Source: an uncultured Methanobrevibacter sp.
GTDB lineage: Archaea; Methanobacteriota; Methanobacteria; Methanobacteriales; Methanobacteriaceae
Assembly: GCA_902796575.1 (NCBI GenBank)
Contig: CADBPS010000120.1
Coordinates: 1 to 42,597 of the forward strand
Length of the DNA stretch: 42,597 nucleotides
Direction of reading: 5' to 3'
The notes beneath the pieces are model-generated. The model was not told the origin of the DNA and searched no databases. It was given only the letters and a program-made list of their open reading frames with translations. Positions 25,871 through 33,044 of the stretch are shown piece by piece (position 1 is the stretch's first letter; each line of letters begins with the position of its first letter). A program made the translations under genes and the position numbers.

Positions 25871-26413
25871 ATGAATGATAAAAAAGATGTTGAAATGACT
25901 GATAAACTGATATCCATGCAGTTTGATGATATTAGACACATCGTGAAAAAATCAGATGATGAAATACAAAAAATTGCACAAAAACATAAAATAGAAGCAA
26001 CAATCTATGAAACAGATAGAAAAGAATTAATATCATATGGAATTCAAAATGAAGATTTGACAACACACGAATTGGATAAATATGTAAAATATGGTGAAGA
26101 ATTGTATGAAATAAGTGGAAAAACAGTATCCATATACCTCATGGGACCACCAAATATAGAATGTAAAACTAAAAGGAAAATGGAATCAAATGCACCAATA
26201 GTATTGAAATTAGCAATTAGTTCCTATTCTCAAACATATGATGTTTTAAGACATATAAAAAATCTTGTAAAAAATAAAAAAAAGCTGGACAGAGAAGATT
26301 TGTTTGCATTATCAATGATTCCACTAATGGGACCTCCCGAAGACAGAAGAAATTTACGGGTAGAATGTTTAACACTTTGGAAAGAAATTAACCAGAAAAA
26401 GATGATACAATGA
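25871..26413 (+). CDS. PD-(D/E)XK (Rpn-like) paralogue 1, catalytic residues lost
   Basis: This is the first of three tandem paralogues (180 residues). The region that reads LIDLEIQ in paralogue 3 reads LISYGIQ here, so both the Asp and the Glu expected for a PD-(D/E)XK nuclease are absent. The surrounding scaffold is kept (KYGEELYE against KLAEELYK; the final LSMIPLMGPPEDRRNLRVEC against LMMIPDMVPKRDKERVSVEC). I choose the ATG at 25871 (MNDKKD), five bases after GGTGA; the longer GTG start lies within that site. The stop overlaps the start of paralogue 2 (ATGA). A non-catalytic partner or decaying copy is likely. Confidence 0.6.
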   Translation: MNDKKDVEMTDKLISMQFDDIRHIVKKSDDEIQKIAQKHKIEATIYETDRKELISYGIQNEDLTTHELDKYVKYGEELYEISGKTVSIYLMGPPNIECKTKRKMESNAPIVLKLAISSYSQTYDVLRHIKNLVKNKKKLDREDLFALSMIPLMGPPEDRRNLRVECLTLWKEINQKKMIQ

Positions 26414-26796
26414 ATGAAAATGAATTATTACTTATAAAAAAAGCATTCAATGATGAGAGGAGAATAATAGAAAAAACACCTGATGAAGAAAGAAGAATAG
26501 GTGATGAATATTATCAGGGAGGCTCTGTATATTTAACTGAAGATAACGAATATATAGATTTGGAAATTCAGAACAGGGATTATGATATAGAAGACCATAT
26601 TAATTATATTGAATTCGCTGAAGAGCTGTATAAAAAACAGAAAAAGAAAGTGAATGTCTACATTTATTGTGATCCTAGAATTAAAATAAAAATTAAAATG
26701 TATAATATAAAATCCCATGCAGATTTTAAATTGAAAATAGCACAACTGCAGAATCAAAGTACAATTGACAAGATAAAACGAAAATTAGGAAAATAG
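26410..26796 (+). CDS. PD-(D/E)XK (Rpn-like) paralogue 2, C-terminally truncated
   Basis: This 128-residue copy keeps the putative active-site strand YIDLEIQ (Asp and Glu-x-Gln) and the EEL-Y helix. It ends after KIKRKLGK and lacks the last ~40 residues (the MIP ... VEC block) present in paralogues 1 and 3. It starts inside the stop codon of paralogue 1 (ATGA overlap). A hairpin spans its own stop codon. No remnant of the missing C-terminus is evident in the following 310 bases. Whether it is functional is unclear. Confidence 0.55.
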   Translation: MNENELLLIKKAFNDERRIIEKTPDEERRIGDEYYQGGSVYLTEDNEYIDLEIQNRDYDIEDHINYIEFAEELYKKQKKKVNVYIYCDPRIKIKIKMYNIKSHADFKLKIAQLQNQSTIDKIKRKLGK

Positions 26797-26805
26797 ATTT
26801 CCTAA
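26785..26805. terminator. hairpin across the stop codon of paralogue 2
   Basis: TTAGGAAA and TTTCCTAA form a perfect 8-bp stem with a 5-base loop that includes part of the TAG stop. A T-rich tract follows within 20 bases. A terminator or mRNA-end-stabilising element is the simplest reading. Confidence 0.5.
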
Positions 26806-27106
26806 TAATTTATCTTTTATAAAAAAAATAAAACTTAAGTTAATTTTTTATTTTTACTTATTTTTTATCAGGTATCCACTGATTTTAGTACAAAAATAAT
26901 CTATTTTTTATTGTCCATAGTGATTTTCATATTTTCATGTCAAGTTTACCTCAGATGAAAAAAATATCCCAATATTAAAAAATACTAATAAGCTGTAAAA
27001 ATACAAATAATCTAATAAAAATGCTTTAATTTAAAACAAACTAATTTATAAAGCATGAAATACAATATAAATATTTATAAATTACTTTCAAAGAGGTTAG
27101 ATTAAA
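26797..27106. other. AT-rich gap between Rpn-like paralogues 2 and 3
   Basis: There are 310 bases with no credible ORF. The left end holds the hairpin and T-rich runs. The right end (about 27040-27106) holds AT-rich promoter-like sequence and AAAGAGGTTAG ahead of paralogue 3. I searched for a remnant of the missing C-terminus of paralogue 2, for terminal repeats and for C/D box motifs, and saw none. Confidence 0.5.
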
Positions 27107-27643
27107 ATGAATGAAGAATTAAAAGCAAAGGAAATCCGAGTAATAAAGGAAGTATTTGATGATGAAAGGGAAGTAATCGGTTATGCACCCGAAGATATGA
27201 TAACCATAAATGGACATCGCTATGAAAAGGGAGACATATTTTTAACAGATACAGGTGAATTAATTGATTTGGAAATTCAAATAGAGGATTTTGATAAAGA
27301 AGAACTATGCAATTATGTTAAACTGGCTGAAGAGCTTTATAAAATAAATAAGGTAGAAATTTCAATTTATATCCTGTGTTCAAAAGAAATAAAAATAACC
27401 TCACCGGAAGGTCTTATCAATTCAAAAGCAAATTTCTGTATTAGAATAATTTGTCTTAATGAAAATCCGATTTATGAATTATTATCGGGTATCAAAGAAA
27501 AAATTGATAAAAAAGATTCATTAAATGATGAAGATTTGACAACACTTATGATGATTCCAGATATGGTTCCCAAAAGGGATAAGGAAAGAGTAAGTGTTGA
27601 ATGTTTTGAACTACTGAAAAAAAGTCAAATGAGGAATATTTAA
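27107..27643 (+). CDS. PD-(D/E)XK (Rpn-like) paralogue 3, apparently intact
   Basis: This 178-residue protein has the segment IFLTDTGELIDLEIQIED (about residues 45-62), an Asp followed by E-x-Q on the next strand. That is the arrangement of Rpn/transposase-like PD-(D/E)XK nucleases. It also has the helix KLAEELYK and a C-terminal block LTTLMMIPDMVP. The family call is by pattern and is moderate. AGAGGTTAGATTAAA precedes the ATG. The stop codon abuts the stop of the convergent tarJ homologue with no base between. It is the reference copy for judging decay in the other two. Confidence 0.6.
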   Translation: MNEELKAKEIRVIKEVFDDEREVIGYAPEDMITINGHRYEKGDIFLTDTGELIDLEIQIEDFDKEELCNYVKLAEELYKINKVEISIYILCSKEIKITSPEGLINSKANFCIRIICLNENPIYELLSGIKEKIDKKDSLNDEDLTTLMMIPDMVPKRDKERVSVECFELLKKSQMRNI

Positions 27644-28660
27644 CTATATTTCCCATTTCAAAATTGTTTTACCGAATTTTGATACATAATCGCCATCAAA
27701 TGCATCCCTTAAATCATTGATTGATTTAATTATATATGTGTTTGTTATTAATCTCGATAAAAAGTTAAAAATTTGAGGATGGGAATTAAGAAGATTGACA
27801 ACTTCTTCAAAATCCTCCCTTTCAGATCTGCTATTTCCCTGCAAGGTCAATCCTTTTTCTAAAATCATTCGGGTATTAATAGGAATTGGATATTCACTGA
27901 CACCAAATAAATTAATTGTACCCTGAGGATTAATAATATCAATCATTTGATTAATAGCAGATTGTGAAGAAGCTGAACCCACACATTCAAAGCAGTGATC
28001 AACAGACAAATCATCAGGAATATGATGAATCATATAAGTTTTATCAGCAAATGAGAAGAGATTTAAATTTTCCAGATGTTTTCCAAAAACAATTATTTTA
28101 CTGTCGGGACATAATATTTTAAGCAAAAGGGATGTTATATAACCGAGGTTTCCATCACCCCACACACCTAAAACATCAACAGGAGTACATTTCAATTCAA
28201 AAAACTTTGAAATCCCCTGATAAGCAACACTTATCAATTCTATAAAGGAGGATACTTTTAAATTAAAGTTATCTGGAATTTTGACTAATCTATCTGATTT
28301 CAGAGAAATTAATTCAGAAGTGAAACCGTCAAATCCGCTGCCTCTGAATTTTGATGATTTTGAATAGTTGGCCTTGTAACGATCATCACCAAAGGGCGTG
28401 TTAGGTATCATTACAACATTATCTCCTACTTTAAAATCACCGTTTCCGTCATGAACAACTTCTCCAACCCCTTCATGAATAAGAGCCATAGGCAGTTTTT
28501 GAGAAAGTATTTTAGGAGGCCTTGACCCCTGATAATATCTTTGATCCGCCTGACATATAGAGAGATATTTAGGCCTTACAATAACATCATCCAATTCAAT
28601 ATCATCAATTGATTCTTCAAAAAATTTAGGAGCCTTCAAACGATAAACAATATTAATCAT
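27644..28660 (-). CDS. tarJ: ribitol-5-phosphate dehydrogenase, TarJ-like (NADPH-dependent)
   Basis: The 338 residues closely follow Staphylococcus-type TarJ as I recall it: LSICQADQRYYQGSR (about 34-48), LSQKLPMALIHEGVGEVV, the nucleotide-binding VWGDGNLGYITS, FECVGSASSQSAINQMID and the C-terminal GKTILKWEI. TarJ reduces ribulose 5-phosphate to ribitol 5-phosphate. It belongs to the medium-chain dehydrogenase superfamily; zinc-ligand Cys and His/Glu positions are present. It sits 3 bases after the tarI homologue with AAAGGA before the ATG, so the two are one unit. In an archaeon this is unexpected and suggests acquisition from Firmicutes. Confidence 0.83.
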   Translation of the reverse strand: MINIVYRLKAPKFFEESIDDIELDDVIVRPKYLSICQADQRYYQGSRPPKILSQKLPMALIHEGVGEVVHDGNGDFKVGDNVVMIPNTPFGDDRYKANYSKSSKFRGSGFDGFTSELISLKSDRLVKIPDNFNLKVSSFIELISVAYQGISKFFELKCTPVDVLGVWGDGNLGYITSLLLKILCPDSKIIVFGKHLENLNLFSFADKTYMIHHIPDDLSVDHCFECVGSASSQSAINQMIDIINPQGTINLFGVSEYPIPINTRMILEKGLTLQGNSRSEREDFEEVVNLLNSHPQIFNFLSRLITNTYIIKSINDLRDAFDGDYVSKFGKTILKWEI

Positions 28661-28663
28661 GAT

Positions 28664-29368
28664 TTATTTTTCCTTTAAAATTGTGTTAGCTAATTTTAAA
28701 TCATAGGGGTAAGTTACTTTAATATTCGTTATATCCCCGTCAACAAGATGTACATCCTCACCCTTAAGTACAAATATTTTACATGCATCTGTCAGTATAT
28801 TAGTTTCATCATCATTTAAACATAAGATAAGTTCAAAAAGTTTATTTATTTTAAAGCTCTGAGGTGTTTGACCTTGATAAAAATTATCCCTCAATGGAAT
28901 ATTACTGATTAACCTGGAGTCAGTACTTTCAACAATAGTATCAGTAGCAGGAATAACTGTATCACATGCCCCGTACTTCTGTGCAGCATCAATATTATCA
29001 TTGATTATTCTGTGTGTCACAAAAGGTCTGACAGAGTCATGAGTAACAATAATGGAGTCATCATCAATTTCATAATTGCTTCTGATATATGAAAGTGCAT
29101 TTATCAGAGTATCATTTCTGGTTTCTCCACCTTCGATAACAACAATATTTTCAACATCACCAATATATTCCTTAATCAAATCCTGAGTATGATTAATAAA
29201 TGATTTTGGAGATAAAACAATAATTTCATCAAATTTTGAGTTAATAATAAATTTTTCGATAGTATGAATGATAACGGGCTTATCTGCCAAATTTAAAAAT
29301 TGCTTGGGAGTGTCAGTTCCGCCCATTCTGGATCCCACTCCTCCAGCCAATATTGCTGCAAAAATCAT
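28664..29368 (-). CDS. tarI: ribitol-5-phosphate cytidylyltransferase, TarI-like
   Basis: This 234-residue IspD/TarI-family nucleotidyltransferase has the CTP-binding N-terminus ILAGGVGSRMG, PKQF, VIEGGETRNDT, THDSVRPFVTHRII and YQGQTPQSFKIN. The TarI-type extension SVRPFVTHRII and the pairing with a TarJ-like gene favour ribitol-5-phosphate over the methylerythritol phosphate substrate of IspD. Archaea make isoprenoids from mevalonate, so IspD activity would have no use. The product would be CDP-ribitol. GGAG lies upstream of the ATG. It follows a methyltransferase gene after 5 bases. Confidence 0.83.
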   Translation of the reverse strand: MIFAAILAGGVGSRMGGTDTPKQFLNLADKPVIIHTIEKFIINSKFDEIIVLSPKSFINHTQDLIKEYIGDVENIVVIEGGETRNDTLINALSYIRSNYEIDDDSIIVTHDSVRPFVTHRIINDNIDAAQKYGACDTVIPATDTIVESTDSRLISNIPLRDNFYQGQTPQSFKINKLFELILCLNDDETNILTDACKIFVLKGEDVHLVDGDITNIKVTYPYDLKLANTILKEK

Positions 29369-29373
29369 TTTTA

Positions 29374-29976
29374 TTACTCCTTTTGAAAAACAATGAAGAA
29401 ATGTGATTTGCCTTCAGGGATATCTTCACCAATCTCTTCATTTAAATATGTCATTTTAAGATTATGTACTTTAAACACATCTTCAAGTTCTTCAGGTGAG
29501 CTTCTGAATTGTGTTGGAGGACCTTTAGGAACCTCCCACTTTTTATAATCCATAATAGCTATTTTACCATCATTTTTGATTAGACGTGATAATTCAATTA
29601 TTGCTTCATCAATTTTTCTTGATGCCTTAAATCCGTGAAATACATTAACCATCAATATTACATCCAGTGTTCCGTCATCAACTTCAGTAACTTGCCTAGT
29701 AATATCTGCCCGGATATTAACCAGATTTTCAATATTATTTTCCAGTCTGTATTTCTCCATATCCTCTATGGATGCATCATATATATCAACTGCATAAACG
29801 GTACCTGAAGTAATGTATTCGTCAAGGAGTTTGATTGCAATATGCCCGTCACCGCAACCTGCATCCATAATTATTTCTGATCCGTCAAGATTCAATTCAT
29901 CTAAAATTTCATTGTCATCTAAAAAAAATGCACTTGAGAATCCATGTGCTCTGTGTCCATTTGCAGGTATCATCAT
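29374..29976 (-). CDS. class I SAM-dependent methyltransferase upstream of tarIJ
   Basis: Motif I is MDAGCGDGH (about residues 37-45), followed by VYAVDIYDAS with the ribose-binding Asp. The 200-residue length and the general fold fit the UbiE/Methyltransf_11 group. The substrate is unknown. It is the first gene of the methyltransferase-tarI-tarJ set (5-base gap). A role in modifying a ribitol-containing product, or simple co-transcription, are both possible. The start is ATG 29976 or the adjacent ATG 29973, with GGGGAT upstream. Confidence 0.75.
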   Translation of the reverse strand: MMIPANGHRAHGFSSAFFLDDNEILDELNLDGSEIIMDAGCGDGHIAIKLLDEYITSGTVYAVDIYDASIEDMEKYRLENNIENLVNIRADITRQVTEVDDGTLDVILMVNVFHGFKASRKIDEAIIELSRLIKNDGKIAIMDYKKWEVPKGPPTQFRSSPEELEDVFKVHNLKMTYLNEEIGEDIPEGKSHFFIVFQKE

Positions 29977-30068
29977 TTCATTAATCCCCTATTAAATGTG
30001 TGTAAAAATAAGATTTTTGGGTAAATGGTTAAACTTTGATATTAAAAAAAGTGTTAAATCAGAGGAAT

Positions 30069-30173
30069 TTATTTTTTCCAAACTTGTTTAACTCCTCTTC
30101 CTCTTTTACTACCAGGTTTAGTGTAACTTCTTTTTTGTCTTGTTCTTCTATTAGTACCTTTAACTTTTGCCAT
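30069..30173 (-). CDS. very basic 34-residue protein, candidate ribosome- or nucleic-acid-associated
   Basis: A short ORF on the minus strand encodes 34 residues, starting MAKVKGTNRRTRQKR and ending QVWKK. It has 15 Arg/Lys and no acidic residue. The strongest sign that it is real is AAAGGAGGG placed about 8 bases before the ATG, among the best ribosome binding sites in the window. Composition resembles tiny ribosomal proteins (bacterial Thx, eL41), but I do not recognise it as either. It lies 85 bases downstream of argJ on the same strand, with a TATA-like tract and an inverted repeat between. Confidence 0.7.
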   Translation of the reverse strand: MAKVKGTNRRTRQKRSYTKPGSKRGRGVKQVWKK

Positions 30174-30205
30174 AATCTACCCTCCTTTAAATTAATAATT
30201 GTAAT

Positions 30206-30263
30206 CTTAAGTTACATATAACATAAAAATATTTGTTTTTAAAGTATATATATGTTTCTTAAG
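30206..30263. repeat. imperfect inverted repeat between argJ and the 34-residue gene
   Basis: CTTAAGTTACATATA (30206-30220) and TATATGTTTCTTAAG (30249-30263) are reverse complements at 13 of 15 positions, 28 bases apart. The right arm includes the argJ stop. It could end argJ transcripts, regulate the small basic gene, or both. Confidence 0.45.
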
Positions 30264-31482
30264 TTGTATACTCTGCATTGATTTTTACATAGTCATATGT
30301 TAAATCACAACCCCATCCGGTTGCCTCACCATCACCTAGAGATAAATCAATATTAACTGTAATATTTTTGGACTGCATGACTTCTTCAGCATGTTTTAAA
30401 TTGCTGGTATTATCAAAAGCCAGAATTTCACCATCTTTTACAAGATCAACGTTATCCTTATCATCAGAAATAGTTATAGTTATTATATCTGGGTTTAATT
30501 CACACCCAGAGTAGCCGACAGCCGATACAATTCTGCCCCAGTTAGGGTCTCCACCAAAGACAGCCGATTTGAATAACGGAGAAGTAATGATTGATTTAAC
30601 AGCAAGTTTAGCATCATCTTCATCTTTAGCACCGACAACATTAGCTTCGATGAATTTGGATGCTCCTTCACCATCCCGAGCCATTTTTTTTGCAAGGTTA
30701 ATACATAACTGATTTAAGGCATTTTGAAAATTAACATCAATTTCACCATCACATGCAGCATCGACATCTGACGCACCATTAGCCAACATCAGACATGTAT
30801 CATTGGTACTTTCATCACCGTCAACAACAACCATGTTGAAGCTTAAATCACAGGCTGTCCTAATGGCTTTATTGATGGATGATGAATCCATAACTGCATC
30901 AGTTACTATGAATGCCAGCATTGTTGCCATATTAGGTGCAATCATACCACTTCCCTTACATATTCCGGCAATCCTAACAACTTCACCAGTAGTTAATGTT
31001 ACTTCCAAAGCCTCTTCTTTTGGAAAAGTGTCTGTAGTCATTATTGCTTCAGCAGCTGCAAGAGAATTATCTGCATCACATCCAAGCTTTGAAATTGATT
31101 CATGAGCAACCTTTGAAATAATATCCATTGGCATTTCACGTCCAATAACACCAGTTGAGCAGATTGCAATTTCATTATCAGGCACATTCAAATCTTTTGA
31201 CAATAATTCAACTAAAGATTCGCAGTCTTTGACACCCTGTTCACCAGTAAAACAATTAGCATTACCACTGTTTACAAAAATAGCTGATAGCAAACCGTTT
31301 TTAACTACATTCTTACTAAATGTAACCGGAGCCGCCACTACTTTATTGGATGTAAAAACACCGGAAGCAGTACTTCCAGGTGCATATATTATACTTACAC
31401 CATATTTTCCTTCACGACCACCAGATACTTTTAAATTTTCTATATTGGAAAATCCTCCAGATAATTCTTTAATATAATCCAT
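30259..31482 (-). CDS. argJ: glutamate N-acetyltransferase / ornithine acetyltransferase
   Basis: ArgJ cycles the acetyl group from N-acetylornithine back to glutamate in arginine synthesis. It is an N-terminal-nucleophile enzyme that cleaves itself: the site is within KGSGMIAPNMATMLAF (about residues 176-191), where the Thr of A-T-M-L becomes the new N-terminus. Other family motifs are VNSGNANCFTG, DGDESTNDT and GGDPNWGRI. I choose the ATG at 31482 (MDYIKELS), preceded by GTGAT; a GTG at 31491 lies in that site. It follows the small repeat-bearing membrane protein gene within about 12 bases, so arginine synthesis is transcriptionally tied to the nuclease/cyclase operon. Confidence 0.93.
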   Translation of the reverse strand: MDYIKELSGGFSNIENLKVSGGREGKYGVSIIYAPGSTASGVFTSNKVVAAPVTFSKNVVKNGLLSAIFVNSGNANCFTGEQGVKDCESLVELLSKDLNVPDNEIAICSTGVIGREMPMDIISKVAHESISKLGCDADNSLAAAEAIMTTDTFPKEEALEVTLTTGEVVRIAGICKGSGMIAPNMATMLAFIVTDAVMDSSSINKAIRTACDLSFNMVVVDGDESTNDTCLMLANGASDVDAACDGEIDVNFQNALNQLCINLAKKMARDGEGASKFIEANVVGAKDEDDAKLAVKSIITSPLFKSAVFGGDPNWGRIVSAVGYSGCELNPDIITITISDDKDNVDLVKDGEILAFDNTSNLKHAEEVMQSKNITVNIDLSLGDGEATGWGCDLTYDYVKINAEYTT

Positions 31483-31494
31483 AACAATCACGAA

Positions 31495-31818
31495 CTAATA
31501 CATATACTCTTCTTCTTGCCAGGCTTCCTCCTGTAGGGCTTCCTCCTGTAGGGCTTCCTCCTGTAGGGCTTCCTCCTGCAGGGTCGAAGGATCGTTATAA
31601 TCCACGGCATCCAATCTTTCATCATAAACGGTATCGTTAACCTCACTCAAATTAGATGTCATTTCAACAGTAACATTTTCAACATGAGATGTATTTGTAT
31701 CATTAACAACCTCATGTTCTCCCATACTAGTCATAATTCCAACAGCCGAACCAATAACAAATGCAATAAGTGCAAATACCATTAGTATAGCTATTTTTCC
31801 TTCGCTTACCTTTCGCAT
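31495..31818 (-). CDS. small membrane-anchored protein with LQEEA repeats
   Basis: The 107 residues comprise a short basic N-terminus, one transmembrane helix (about 9-31) and an outward-facing acidic tail with several N-x-S/T sites. It ends in four tandem LQEEA-type pentapeptides. The pentapeptides are encoded by a 15-bp DNA repeat, so copy number could change without frameshift. No family is recognised. It lies between the cyclase-like gene (23-base gap) and argJ (about 12-base gap). A structural or surface role is possible. Confidence 0.6.
   Translation of the reverse strand: MRKVSEGKIAILMVFALIAFVIGSAVGIMTSMGEHEVVNDTNTSHVENVTVEMTSNLSEVNDTVYDERLDAVDYNDPSTLQEEALQEEALQEEALQEEAWQEEEYMY
31522..31581. 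repeat. four tandem 15-bp repeats inside the small membrane protein gene
   Basis: The unit GGCTTCCTCCTGTAG occurs four times head to tail; the last copy has one change (GCAG in place of GTAG). The period is a multiple of three and encodes LQEEA on the minus strand. Near-identity at the DNA level shows recent expansion. Confidence 0.9.
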
Positions 31819-31841
31819 GATTAAATTCTCTTTTAAATTAA

Positions 31842-33044
31842 TTAAGCAATAAAAGCATAAATCAAAACAAATATTATAGTTACAAAACTAAATATTCCTA
31901 ATCCCAATACACATAGCAAATATGTGATTATAAATACAAATGCAAAAATTCCTATTAACTTTTGCTTTTCATTTTCAAATAAGTTAATTAAAGTACGAGT
32001 AAATTCTGATGGTACATTATATGCATATAATCCGTTAGCCAATTCAAAAACAACCAGTGACAGTGGAGAAACAGAAGAAATGCTGTCAACAAGTTGAGCT
32101 CTTTCACCAGCTTCACGTCGAGTTTTTCCAATACCTGCACGTATTTTAGCACCATTATCCAAGGCAAACCATGCAGCATCAAGACCTGCACGAATAGCTA
32201 AATCTTTAGACGGGAAACTAGCAATAAAATCATCCCCACCTTCTCGGTATCCCTCAAGCTGTCCGCCACATTCGCTTTCAATAAAGTACTTTATATCACT
32301 CATCAAATCAACCAACTGATTCTTGCCGTACTTCTGAGTATAGTTAGTTGAATCAATTAAATCTACAAATAAATAATTTTTAATTTCAGATGGTCGGGAT
32401 TGAGCCAATTTAAATGGTTCATCGAAAACAAGTGCATACTCCCCACCAAGTTTTGTAAAAGCGACACCTGGAAAATTGCCTAAAGTTTTACGATAATTAA
32501 TTGATCTTTCAATTGAAGCCGCACCAGTCATTCCAACAGCAGAAATAACTTCAACATCCCTTTCATAACCAATACCAATTAATTCAACAGCCACCCTAAT
32601 AGCATCATTTTTACTCAGCATTTTGGCAACAAGTTCAGTTGAACTTTTTTCGATGATTTCCCCTTTTTCGTTTTCAATAATTTTGACAAAAATATTAATT
32701 AAATTAGATGGATTTGGAAGTTCAACATAAAAATAACGGTCACTACCCATAACGATATTACTTACAAGCGCATATTCTTCGATTTTATCCTCTGCAGATT
32801 GAATTTCATGAAATGTATACTTTTCGGGAAAATTATCGCCACCAACATCCCTAATAAGATTTTCCTTAATTGTTTCTGAATTAATATCTGCCTTTTTAAG
32901 CTCAAACAGGATAGTTTGAGTGTAATTGAACAGTTCTACATATTCATTCTGTACCGAATCTGTCGGGAAAAATCTGGTTCCAACACTGATAGGTGTGAGT
33001 TTGGTAGTCAGTTTAATGACTGTTGCAGATAAACTGTTAACCAT
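31842..33044 (-). CDS. membrane-anchored GGDEF/nucleotide-cyclase-like protein (RxGGDDF)
   Basis: This is a 400-residue protein. Its N-terminal ~215 residues match no family I know. Residues about 222-330 form a nucleotide-cyclase/GGDEF-like palm: the strand FVDLIDST with Asp228 and Asp231, then REGGDDF (267-273). Asp228 and Asp272 are 44 residues apart, the spacing of the two metal-binding Asp residues in class III cyclases; RxGGDDF is closest to GGDEF and Cas10 palms. The class III transition-state Asn/Arg pair is not evident. Two C-terminal helices (about 362-400) anchor it in the membrane. It overlaps the NYN nuclease gene by 8 bases. Product and activity unknown. Confidence 0.65.
   Translation of the reverse strand: MVNSLSATVIKLTTKLTPISVGTRFFPTDSVQNEYVELFNYTQTILFELKKADINSETIKENLIRDVGGDNFPEKYTFHEIQSAEDKIEEYALVSNIVMGSDRYFYVELPNPSNLINIFVKIIENEKGEIIEKSSTELVAKMLSKNDAIRVAVELIGIGYERDVEVISAVGMTGAASIERSINYRKTLGNFPGVAFTKLGGEYALVFDEPFKLAQSRPSEIKNYLFVDLIDSTNYTQKYGKNQLVDLMSDIKYFIESECGGQLEGYREGGDDFIASFPSKDLAIRAGLDAAWFALDNGAKIRAGIGKTRREAGERAQLVDSISSVSPLSLVVFELANGLYAYNVPSEFTRTLINLFENEKQKLIGIFAFVFIITYLLCVLGLGIFSFVTIIFVLIYAFIA

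Noticed and set aside
28664-29368. IspD (methylerythritol phosphate pathway)
   Set aside because: Same superfamily, but archaea use mevalonate, no other MEP genes are here, and the adjacent TarJ-like gene favours TarI.
30069-30173. Assigning the small basic protein as ribosomal protein eL41, S30e or Thx
   Set aside because: Composition is similar but neither length nor motif order matches what I know of those families.
31522-31581. Tandem direct repeats that might suggest a CRISPR array
   Set aside because: Units are 15 bp, head to tail without spacers and in frame in a coding sequence.
31842-33044. Calling the protein a class III adenylate cyclase
   Set aside because: Metal spacing fits, but the adenine-selecting Lys and the Asn/Arg transition-state residues are not visible, and RxGGDDF is closer to GGDEF/Cas10 palms.
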